Source: Emiliania huxleyi CCMP1516
Taxonomy: Eukaryota; Haptophyta; Isochrysidales; Noelaerhabdaceae
Assembly (NCBI RefSeq): GCF_000372725.1
Contig: NW_005201102.1
Span: forward strand, 197,587-261,586
Reading direction: 5' to 3'
Length of the DNA: 64,000 nt
Below, piece by piece: positions 42,043 through 50,074 of this stretch. A program made the translations under genes and the position numbers. Below the pieces are notes generated by a model that had not been told where the DNA came from, made no database searches, and worked only from the letters and a program-made list of their open reading frames with translations. Numbering within the stretch: the first letter of the stretch is position 1; each line of letters begins with the position of its first letter.

Positions 42043-43164
42043 TCCACGGCGGATGCCAGCTGCAGCTGCGAGGAGACACGCAGTGCCTCATTTGAGCATG
42101 AATCAGCGTCCTTTCTGCTGGCATCACGCATAGGAGAAGCCGAGAGGCACGAGGTCCTCCAATTTGCCGTACCGACGTCGCGCCTAGAGAAGATCACGGC
42201 CGCTGCCAAGCAGGCCAAGCTCGATCTCGACCGCGACCGCGCCTCTGCCGCCCTCCCCCCTGCGCCCGCCGCAGCTGGCCTTGCGTCCGGCGTCGCTGCC
42301 ACCGGCCCCGCCGGCCTTGCGCCCGGCGCCGCTGCCACCGGCACCGGCACCGGCCCCGCCGCTTCTGACACCGCCGCGTCCGCCGCGCCCGCCGCCGACC
42401 CGCCGACGGAGTCGCCGCTCACAATTGCAACACCAATGCTCGAGATCAGCACGAACGTTGTGATCGCCACGTACGACAGCGCGGGTAGGTTCGACTGGTG
42501 GTGCGGCCGCGTGCAGCAGATGCTCTGCAAGTCGGGCGGCAAGAGGGGGAGCTACGTGCGGACCTATCTCCCCGTGCCGTTCGACGAGGCTAAGGCAGCC
42601 AACTATAAGATCCACTGCAACTTCTACGCCAAGTCGGGCGCGGACGGCGACTACACCTTCAAGTACAACGTCGACGATTCCGCCCCGTACCACATGGAGT
42701 CGGTGCTCGGCCTCCTCGACCTCAACCTCCCCACCGACGAAGGAGTCTACGTGCCGCGCGATCAACAGGCCGGCTGGAAGTTTGACGAGGCGCTTAAACT
42801 GATCACGCCGGCCGCGGACTCTGCTCCCCACCGCAAGCGGAGTACCGCCGACGACGAGGCTGGCGGCTCCTCTGGCGCGAAGAAGCGCGCCCTAACGCTG
42901 ACGCTCACACGCAAGGGCGGGACGCTTGGAATCTCTGTCGACCCCAACAACCACCAAATCACCAACGTGGTCGAGGGTGGCGCTGGCGACACCGCCGGGC
43001 TTTGCGTGGGCGACTTCATCGCCGAGGTCAACGGCAAGTCGACGACCGGCGGCTCCTTTGGCAAGCTGCTGCCTGCTGCAGCGACGGCGGAGATTAGGCT
43101 GCGGCTCATCCGAGTGCAGGTGGTTGAGCCCGACCATCTACACCTCCCTGACCTACTAGCATAA
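42043..43164 (+). CDS. PDZ-domain protein, 5' exon unresolved
   Basis: The frame is open from 42043, directly after an acceptor-like TTTTATTAG, without an ATG until 42436, so an upstream exon is likely. The N-terminal part is a Glu/Arg helix then an Ala/Pro/Gly-rich spacer. A central region (IATYDSAGRFDWWCGRVQQM, NFYAKSGADGDYTFKYNVDD) resembles a Tudor/BAH-like barrel but is not assigned. The C-terminal ~75 residues form a PDZ domain: GGTLGISVDPNNHQITNVVE contains the GLGF-type carboxylate loop (as GTLGISV), with GDFIAEVNGKS following. A scaffold or adaptor role is expected. Both sides carry inverted-repeat arms. Confidence 0.6.
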   Translation, partial: STADASCSCEETRSASFEHESASFLLASRIGEAERHEVLQFAVPTSRLEKITAAAKQAKLDLDRDRASAALPPAPAAAGLASGVAATGPAGLAPGAAATGTGTGPAASDTAASAAPAADPPTESPLTIATPMLEISTNVVIATYDSAGRFDWWCGRVQQMLCKSGGKRGSYVRTYLPVPFDEAKAANYKIHCNFYAKSGADGDYTFKYNVDDSAPYHMESVLGLLDLNLPTDEGVYVPRDQQAGWKFDEALKLITPAADSAPHRKRSTADDEAGGSSGAKKRALTLTLTRKGGTLGISVDPNNHQITNVVEGGAGDTAGLCVGDFIAEVNGKSTTGGSFGKLLPAAATAEIRLRLIRVQVVEPDHLHLPDLLA

Positions 43165-43433
43165 GTGTCTTCCCCTCCCCCTCGCACACAGGATTGACGC
43201 TGCTCTCGGCGCTCGCTCCCTCCTCGCCGCCGCGGACCAGGCGTGCCCGCGGGGGCTCTGCAGAGAGACGGCTCCGCGCGATCGGACCGACTTTTTTCAG
43301 ACTGGACTATTCTGGATACTAAGGGTATGTGCAGCTAGATCTCACTGAGCTGAGCTCATATCTGCCCTCAGTATCCTGTTTTGAGTTCGGGAATGCCTTC
43401 AGTATCCTGTTTCCGTGTACGGAGGGCCGCGTC

Positions 43434-43490
43434 CGGACGCGCATGACGTCGGCCGGGACCCCCCGTGCGGGGGCCTTCAGCGTTCTCGAC
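43434..43490 (-). repeat. Inverted repeat, right arm
   Basis: Partner of 41812-41868, about 1.6 kb away, nearly identical over its first ~47 bp. Confidence 0.85.
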
Positions 43491-43704
43491 CTCATCGTGG
43501 CAACCACGCAGGACATTCGTTTTTGGCGCAAGAGAAGGAGAGGTCAGTGTAGTATTACAACTCAGGTGAGAAGTGACTAATTCCGCCCGAGTACATGAAC
43601 AACTCCGCCCGAAAGGACGTCGCAATCATGTGACGGAAAGTGCGCTCCTCCTGACAAAGTGCGCTCCACCTCTCCTGGTCCTTCCCCTCTCTGGTCGTGG
43701 TGCG

Positions 43705-44622
43705 ATGCTGTCGACCGCCCTGCTGCACCTCTGCCCGCTCGCGGCCGCCGTGCCGTCACCGACACCGTGTGAGTGCGGTCGCTCGGATGCCAAAGCTTCC
43801 ACGTGCTCCGTCGAGCAGTTCCTCGACGCGACGTACTTTTGGGACTCCGTCGACCCAATCCCTGTCGACCCAAACTGCGCCAAGGACCCATACTCGGCGA
43901 TGGGGTCTGAGATTATTCAGGGCTTCAAAGCTTCCGACGACGGCAACTACAGCATCATTCAGGGCCCGTCCCCCTTTCCGCCGGGCACCTGCGGTTCGCG
44001 CTCCTCTTCAGATCCGCGTGTGTTCGGGCCGCACTTCTGGAAGACGTTCCACACAATGGCTGTGAACTATCACTCACCACCGACCAAGGCTGCACTCGGA
44101 GCTTGCTCCGCCTTCATCAAGGCCCTGCCTTACATGATCCCCTGCACTCACTGTGCCTGGGACCTAGGACAGTTCATCCAAACGAACATTGAAAACAGCG
44201 GCAAATACAACGAGACCTGCATGGGAGCTACCTCGGAGCATTTTGATGAGTCCTTGTGCTTTGCACCCGAAGAGGCCTGCAAGTCGCAACGCTCGCTCGT
44301 CAGCTTCTTTGTTCGCGCGCACAACAACGTTAACAGCCACACGAACCCGTGCCGACCGCGCTTTACCATCAAGCAGGGCTATGACATGTACAAGAACTCC
44401 TCGCCAGACTTCTGCGCGCGTGACATCGTTTGGGGCTCGAAACAGATTTGTGGTGGCGGGTACTGCGCCCCGCGGGGACCGTGTGAAGAGATGGTTGGGC
44501 CGGTAGGAACCGGGACAGGAAGCGGGCCTTCGGAAAACGACTACTTCGGAACCGACGAGACAGAGGGTTGCACCCTCGACACTGCTCTTTCCTGCGGCAG
44601 CGTGGCCTGCAAGGCGGCGTGA
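43705..44622 (+). CDS. Erv1/ALR-type sulfhydryl oxidase, secreted
   Basis: Single exon, 305 residues. The signal peptide (MLSTALLHLCPLAAAVPSP) sends it to the secretory pathway. The Erv1/ALR core is at ~115-220: FGPHFWKTFHTMAVNYH (FAD-contacting W/H region), IKALPYMIPCTHCAWDLGQF with the redox CTHC pair, and FFVRAHNNVNSHTNPCRP (the family's HNxVN FAD motif). These enzymes make disulfides with FAD and oxygen. The flanking Cys-rich segments and a C-terminal GCTLDTALSCGSVAC are extra. It lacks a QSOX thioredoxin domain in this window. Start is the ATG before the signal peptide. Confidence 0.85.
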   Translation: MLSTALLHLCPLAAAVPSPTPCECGRSDAKASTCSVEQFLDATYFWDSVDPIPVDPNCAKDPYSAMGSEIIQGFKASDDGNYSIIQGPSPFPPGTCGSRSSSDPRVFGPHFWKTFHTMAVNYHSPPTKAALGACSAFIKALPYMIPCTHCAWDLGQFIQTNIENSGKYNETCMGATSEHFDESLCFAPEEACKSQRSLVSFFVRAHNNVNSHTNPCRPRFTIKQGYDMYKNSSPDFCARDIVWGSKQICGGGYCAPRGPCEEMVGPVGTGTGSGPSENDYFGTDETEGCTLDTALSCGSVACKAA

Positions 44623-45049
44623 AAAGTGCTATAAGAAGAGAGGGGGAGGATAGACAGTATATGATAGATGCGATCGCCAGCTAGGCGCCCAAGATAGAGG
44701 CCCATTCCGAATAGCGAATTAATTAACAGCTGTTGAGAGAGATTCTTCTCTCTCTGTCGCAGCTGCCTATCTGGAAGGCACCGAGAGGTACAAAATGGCG
44801 CAAATGGTCAAAATCAAAGTTTTGTAACGCGAGCTGTGCCACAGTGAAATGGAACTAGCCTTTATCATCCGGGTGCACGCGGTGGGTCTGGACTTTCCTG
44901 ACACGCGACGCCCCCGAATGCTGCAAGAGACGGGGGCAATTTAGCGTGAGAGGCCCGCCCAGACGGCTCGGCGGCATCGGGCGCCCGACCCGCGGCGCGG
45001 GACGCGGCGGGGACAGGAGGGCGAGCCCCGCGGCGTTGTCCCCTCCCCT
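44623..45049. other. Intergenic between convergent genes
   Basis: Nothing recognisable; AACAGCTGTTGAGAG at about 44726 recurs from 41940. Confidence 0.5.
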
Positions 45050-48000
45050 CTAGTCGGTCGCCTCCTCCTCGGCGAGGCGCGCGGCGAGGATGGCCTTGGC
45101 CGTCGCCTATTCTCCGCCAGCTGTCGGTTTCTGCGCGAGTTCTTCTTGTCGCGCCAGCTCTGGTCTTAAGCGTCGCCTCCATGCAGAGCGCCTCCTGCTC
45201 GTCCTTGACGCCGCACCTAAAAAAGAAAAAACAGGTCCGAAAAGGAATACAGCGCCCCCTGCTCGTCCTTGACGCCGCACATCTTTGGGAGGAAGGAGTC
45301 GTCCTCGAACTGCGCGACGCCGAACGGCGCGAGCCTGCAGTGTGAATGCGCCAGCACTAACTAATTAATCAATTAAGTCGTTTGACGGGCGCGAGCCTGC
45401 AGTGTGAATGCGCCAACACCATCGGGGCGGGGCGACGGCAGGGCGCAGCGTCTCCAGAGCACCGCGAGAGTGAGAGCGATGCGAATACCGCGAGCACGGC
45501 TCGACTACTACGTGTCCTCTCGAGCGCGACGTGGCATGCAAGAAGACGTCTTCCGCTTCTCTAAGCGGCGCGAGCCCCGTTCGCGCGACGCGGCCGAGAT
45601 ATGGGGAGATATGGGGAGATATGGGGAGATATGGGGAGATATGGGGAGATATGGCGCGAGCCCCGTCCGCGCGACGCGGCCGACGAACTGCCGCAGCGTG
45701 TTAGCCGAGTGGTTGGCGATGAAGTCGCGGTCGACGAGCACCTGATGGAGAGTGAAATGAGTGAATGAACTAGCTCGTGTCGTTTGAGCGCGAGGACGGA
45801 CGACATCGGAGGGGCGACCTGCTCGTACTCTCGGGTACTCTCGGGTACTCTCGGGTACTCTCGGGTACTCTCGGGTACTCTCGGGTATCCTCGGGTACTC
45901 TCGGAGGGGTGGCCTGCGCAGAAACAAGGGAGGCGACTCTGTCCTCCGACGCCTCTCCGAGGTGGTGGCCGACGCTACATCGACGAGCACCGACGTGCAG
46001 GGCACGTTGGCGCCGTACGTGAAGTCCTTGGTCACGCCGCAGACGGCGAGCGCGCCCTTCTCCATCTGGTCCGCGACGTAGTTTGTGTAGGCGATGTCGC
46101 CCTTTGGGTTGAGCGACGGCTCGAGCGGCATGTGCGCCGCCACGCCTACCGACAGGGGGCATGGCGACGCTCGGGGCTCCCTTCCTCTCGGCTCGAGCGG
46201 GCGTGTGCGCTTCCGCGCCCGAGAGGAGCAGCGAGCGCCACGTGTCGTCCACCGGCAGCGAGTCCACCTTTTTGAAGTCGCCGGTCGACGGCACCGACCG
46301 GTAGAAGGCGCCGTCGAACTGGTTGACCATTTGCGGCGCGAACTTCTTGAGGTGCGCCTTGGAGTGTTGTCGACGCGGGCATGAGTGAGAAAGAGTGCGT
46401 GGCTGCTTCTGAGGTGCGCGCCTTGGAGTTGGTCGACGCGGGCAGGAGTGAGAAAGAGTGAGTGCGTGGCAGCTTCTTGAGGTGGCAGCGCCTTGGAGTT
46501 GACAACGCAGTCCTCGGGGATCTTGAGCAGACCCGACGACTCGGAGAGGCCTACAGACACGGACGTCTCGACGCTGCAGGAGCGAGACCCTGTGCGGGCA
46601 GCGGCGGGAGAGGGGGGGGGTGCGAGGACCCATGTCGCGCAGCTTCGCGGCGATGATCTCCTCGACGCGGTCCTCGCCCCCCTTGACCTGCGAGAAAAAG
46701 AATTCTTTTGGCGAGGGAGAGTCTCGACGTCCCACCTCGGTTTCTGTGCTCAGAGTGTCGTGACCTTCTCCGCCTCCTTGCGGATGTTGCTCATCACCTG
46801 ATTCAGTCATGCAATCAATAGACTCCATTCAATACACGTCCTTCATTCGCAGCTTGCGGGCATGTGGGACATCACCTTCTCCGCGGCGGCCTCCTCCGCT
46901 TCGAGGTCCTTGTTCAGCTTCTTGAGCGACGGCATCTCGGCGATCAGCGCCTAGAAGACAGAACCCCGCCCACCAATCTTTCTTTTTTCTTCGTGGGCGG
47001 CGGCATCGCGGCGACCCGCGCCCCGGACTGCACCATGATCTGCTTGTGCGGCTGCGCGGACACGGTGAGCGTCATGCCGGGGAAGTGGTGCGCGTTGCCC
47101 AGCAGCAGCTGCTCGGTCGAGTACGGCGGGAAGATCGCCTTCTGCATGTTCGTCGACGGCGTGCAGAAGGCCTTGATCAGCGCCGCGTCGCCGCACTCGC
47201 ACAGCGTCTGGAGCATGTAGCTCGCATAGTGGCGCAGCGTCGAGTGCGACAGCTTGGACAGGTCCGAAAAGTGGTCGTCCACCGCCGTCACCGTGAAGCC
47301 CGCCCGCTGAGCGTGCGCCGCGACGTCCTCCTCCTCGAGCCGGTCCTACAAGAACAAGAGACGGCGCGCGCTGCCTTGCAGGCGCGGCGTGTGGCGCCCG
47401 CGCGGCTCGTGAGATCCGCTCGCGCCTGCATCGAGACGATCGCCTGCGCGGTGTACGCCTTGAGCAGCAGCGGCTCGACCTGGAGGCGAGGTCACCCGAG
47501 ATCGCCCGAGATGGCCCGAGATGGCCCGAGATGACCTTGAGCAGCAGCGGCTCCACCTTGAGCCGCCCCACGAAGTCGGCGAGCGCTTGCGCCGGCTCCT
47601 CGGCCTCGGCGACCATCGAGTGCGGCAGCGCGACTTGCCCATTCGCCTTGACGAGCAGGACGCCGACGTTGAGCTGCATCGACACGAGCTCGGCGACGCC
47701 GTCAGCGTCCTCGACGATGTTGAACCGCTCCTTGACGCAGTAGCAGCAGCAGTGAGAATGATTATCACTCCCGGTGATGATTATCATCACTACTGGTAGT
47801 GATGATGTTGATCCGCCCCTTAGTAGCAGCGGCAAGAGGACGGATCATAGTGCTGCTGGTAATAACGATACTGATGATCTCGATCCGCTCCTTGAAGTAT
47901 CCAATCGGCGTCTGCAGGTACGCGGCCGCCGGCAGCGTCGCCGACATCCAAACTGTCTTATACGGCGCCTGTGGACATGTCTCGGACATGTCCCGGACGT

Positions 48001-48352
48001 GTCCCGGTCGCCGCCTCTCCAGCCCTGTGTCTTGTGCGCGCGTCGAGCATGCCCGACACCATCGCATGCGTGAGCGTGCCTGGCCCGAGCGCCTGCCCGC
48101 CGCCCTGGTCGGCGCCCATCGTCGGCTCGTCGATGATGAGCACCGTCTTGTGCGGGTCCATCTGCATCGAGAGCCAGGAGCAGGACGCGACGTCCGTCAC
48201 GAACATGCGCGGCGGCCGAATCACCTGCGCGCCGACTCCGTGGTGAATCCGCTGGCCAGTCCTCTCATTGGCTGCTTGGGCACGAGCCGCCGATCACTAC
48301 TAGACTGCTCGCCTGCCTGACGCTGGCACCATTGCCGCTGCTGCTGCTGCTG

Positions 48353-48428
<76 letters not shown>

Positions 48429-49961
48429 TGCTGCTGTTACTGCTGCTGCTCGCCTGCACGTGCCGCTTGCGCGCGCGCTGGTTCGAGAGGCCGCCCGTGG
48501 TCTCCTGGATCCGCTCCACGCCAAGCCGCAGCTTCTCCTCCATCTGAGCCTAGGAGACAGGACCTCGCCCGCCTCGGAAGGAGGAGACGCCGCGGTGTCG
48601 CCGCTCGCCCCTCCGTCGTCTGTGCCATCGAGTTGGAGGTGGAGGAGCCGCGCAGGCCGCACAGCCAGGAGCAGGTGATCTGCTGGTTGTGCACCCACGC
48701 GAACGGGATCCCCATGTTGTACAGCGTCTGGGCAACCTCGAGGTTGACGCGGCGCGCGAGGCAGCAGAAGACGACGCGGTGCTCGGGAAACAGCTCCGGC
48801 AGCGCCGGCGCGAGCGACGTCTTCCCCGTGTCGGGGGGCGATCGGAGGAGGACGAGCTGAGGCCCGGGCCGCGCGACCGCCTTGAAGAGCTGCACTTGGG
48901 AGGGGTACGGCTGCAGGAACTTGGACGCGTGCCGAGCCTTGAACTGGGACGAGGAGAGCAGCGCCGGGTGCTTGCGCAGGCACCTAGTACCATACCCCCA
49001 CAGTATCGAATCCAGCGTGGGTTCAGTCCCGCCGGTGGTGCGGCAGGCACTTGTGCACTGTGAACTTGACCTTGACCTTGAGCGAGGCGAGGACGTGGCG
49101 CGCGTCGGCGAGGATCTGCAGCGGCGGCAGCTCCTCGACCCCGTACCGCATCTTGTACTGCGTCTCGAAGATGACCACCGCGTCCGCCAGGTTGCGCACC
49201 GTCTTGTAGCGCGCCTCCTCCGAGTCCTTGTCGCCGTCGCTCTTCTTCTTGGCGAGCTGGCCGGCGGCGGTGCCCATCTCCTTGGCGAGCTGGAGCTCCC
49301 ACGGCGCGTCGAGCACCAGGTTCTTGCCCGGCTCGAGCGCCTCGAGCCAGCCCACCGCCCGGTCCCCAACCTGCACCTTTTTGAGCGTGTTGGACTTTGC
49401 CGCCTCGCCGTTCATGATCCGCATCACGTTGTCAATCTTGATCTGCGTCTTGGTGTTGACGCCGCCGCCGCCGCCGCCCTTGCCGCCGCCGCCGCCCTTT
49501 TTGCCGCCGCCCTTGCCGCCGCCGCCCTTCTTGCCCTTCTTGCCCTCAGCGGCCGCCTCCTCTGGCAGGTCGAGCGGCAGCGCGGCCAGCTTCGGCCGGA
49601 TGTGCGTCTTGTAGCACCAGGAGGCAAAGTCGTCCATCTCGGCGAGCATGTCGCCGAGGAACTTGCCGTTCGAGTCGTCCAGCTGCATCTCGCCCTTGGT
49701 GCGGATCTGCGAGCACGCGCGCCGCAGCATCTCGGCGACCGTCTTCTTCTGGTACGAGAGCGCCGCCTCGATGTTCTTCCACTCCATCTTGTTGACCGAG
49801 TCCATGAGCAGGTCCGACGCGCCGAACCCCTCCGGCTCGGCCTCCGGGTCCGCGGCCGGCGCCGGGGGAGCGCTGCTGGAGGCGGCGGCGGACATTGTCG
49901 GCTGGTCGTCGCGCGAATGAGACGACGCGGGCTGAGACTGAAAAGAGAATTTGCTCGTCAT
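45050..49961 (-). CDS. Large SF2-type (DExx) helicase, intron-rich, family not recognised
   Basis: Many exons; inferred starts and ends include 49961-49051, 48983-48626, 48549-48454, 48312-48298 (15 nt), 48224-48042, 47968 onward, and the last at 45106-45050 (ending AILAARLAEEEATD). A ~300-residue Gly/Lys-rich N-terminal region is followed by ATPase motifs: a Walker A variant SPPDTGKTS, VFCCLARRVNLEVAQTLYNM (Ia), KTVLIIDEPTMGAD (II, DExx), VWMSATLP (III, SAT) and QFVGRVART (VI). So it is a nucleic-acid-dependent ATPase of SF2 type. Exon joins restore sensible protein (FTVHKCLRKHPALL; NSMAQMEEKLRLG; GTANV-type joins such as NVPCTSVLVDRDF). I cannot name a closer family. Nearly every intron has a flanking exon duplication, making it the richest locus for that feature. 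Middle exons around 47.75-47.90 and 45.4-45.7 kb are uncertain. Confidence 0.65.
45107..45176 (-). other. Last helicase intron, GC-AG
   Basis: GCGACGCTTAAGACCA in the intron resembles exon GCGACGGCCAAGGCCA. Splicing gives the C-terminus MEATAKAILAARLAEEE. Confidence 0.8.
45217..45280 (-). other. Helicase intron, GT-AG
   Basis: GTGCGGCGTCAAGGACGAGC is present at both intron and exon starts. T-rich body ending TTTTTTAG. Splicing gives LPKMCGVKDEQEALCMEAT. Confidence 0.85.
45742..45990 (-). other. Helicase intron, GT-AG, with a CCCGAGAGTA minisatellite
   Basis: Intron and exon both begin GTGCTCGTCGA. The body contains eight or so TACTCTCGGG units (+ strand 45834-45905). Splicing gives NVPCTSVLVDRDFIANH. 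Confidence 0.8.
46146..46217 (-). other. Helicase intron, GC-AG
   Basis: GCGCACACGCCCGCTCGAGC in the intron resembles GCGCACATGCCGCTCGAGCC in the exon. Splicing joins LLLSG to VAAHMPLEPSLNPKGD. Confidence 0.8.
46370..46492 (-). other. Helicase intron made of two tandem introner-like units
   Basis: AAGGCGC...ACCTCAAGAAG occurs three times about 60-70 bp apart, with CACGCACTC...TTTCTCACTC bodies in both intervals. The exon resumes HLKKFAPQMVNQFDG. Looks like one intron unit duplicated. Confidence 0.7.
46688..46764 (-). other. Helicase intron, GT-AG
   Basis: Joins RKEAEK to VKGGEDRVEE. Contains AAAAGAATTCTTTT (palindromic) near its 3' end; exon similarity at the start is weak. Confidence 0.65.
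46798..46875 (-). other. Helicase intron, GT-AG
   Basis: GTGATGTCCCACATGCCCGC resembles the exon start GTGATGAGCAACATCCGC. Joins EAAAEK to VMSNIRKEAEK. Confidence 0.8.
47480..47556 (-). other. Helicase intron, GT-AG, CCATCTCGGG minisatellite
   Basis: GTSGAGCCGCTGCTGCTCAA occurs at both intron start and exon start. The body is the same 10-bp unit type as threonine synthase intron 1, in the opposite orientation. Confidence 0.8.
47969..48041 (-). other. Helicase intron, GC-AG, minisatellite body
   Basis: Start GCGCGCACAAGACACAG resembles exon start GCGCCGTATAAGACAG. Body of GGGACATGTCC-type units. Splicing gives GMLDAPYKTVWMSATLP. Confidence 0.8.
48225..48297 (-). other. Helicase intron after a 15-nt microexon, GT-AG
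   Basis: Start GTGATCGGCGGCTCG resembles exon start GTGATTCGGCCGCCG. The exon between this and the CAG-array intron is only 48312-48298. Confidence 0.7.
48313..48453 (-). other. Helicase intron whose body is a CAG/CTG trinucleotide array, GC-AG
   Basis: Starts GCGAGCAG as does the following exon, then about 100 bp of CAG repeats (CTG on the + strand, ~48340-48450) with few interruptions. Splicing joins RKRHVQ to ASSLV. Confidence 0.75.
48340..48450. repeat. CTG/CAG trinucleotide microsatellite
   Basis: More than 30 CTG triplets with rare interruptions, located in a helicase intron. Confidence 0.95.
48550..48625 (-). other. Helicase intron, GC-AG
   Basis: Intron start GCACAGACGACGGAGG resembles exon start GCTCAGATGGAGG. 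Splicing joins SNSM to AQMEEKLRLG. Confidence 0.75.
48984..49050 (-). other. Helicase intron, GT-AG, body shared with threonine synthase intron 2
   Basis: Starts GTGCCTGC as does the next exon. The body CGCACCACC..GGGACTGAACCC..TGGATTCGATACTG..GGTATGG.ACTAG aligns along its length with 22913-22987. Confidence 0.85.
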
Positions 49962-50074
49962 GCAAGGGGAAAGCTGGAGGGCGGTACTAACCCTCGGAGA
50001 CCCGTGTTTACTTTACGGCCCTTTCCCTCCAAGTACTGCTTTGCCTGCGCTTTCTGTTTCTTCTTTCTGGCGGC
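49962..50074. promoter_or_regulatory. Compact divergent promoter region
   Basis: Only 113 bp separate the start codons of the helicase (-) and ankyrin (+) genes, so transcription of both must start here or inside the genes. No TATA-like element is evident. Confidence 0.5.

Noticed and set aside
45820..45910. CRISPR-like array
   Set aside because: Tandem TACTCTCGGG units are contiguous with no unique spacers and sit inside an intron of a eukaryotic gene.
48333..48543. Poly-Leu protein on the plus strand
   Set aside because: The CTG array lies in a minus-strand helicase intron; poly-Leu is an artefact of reading it.
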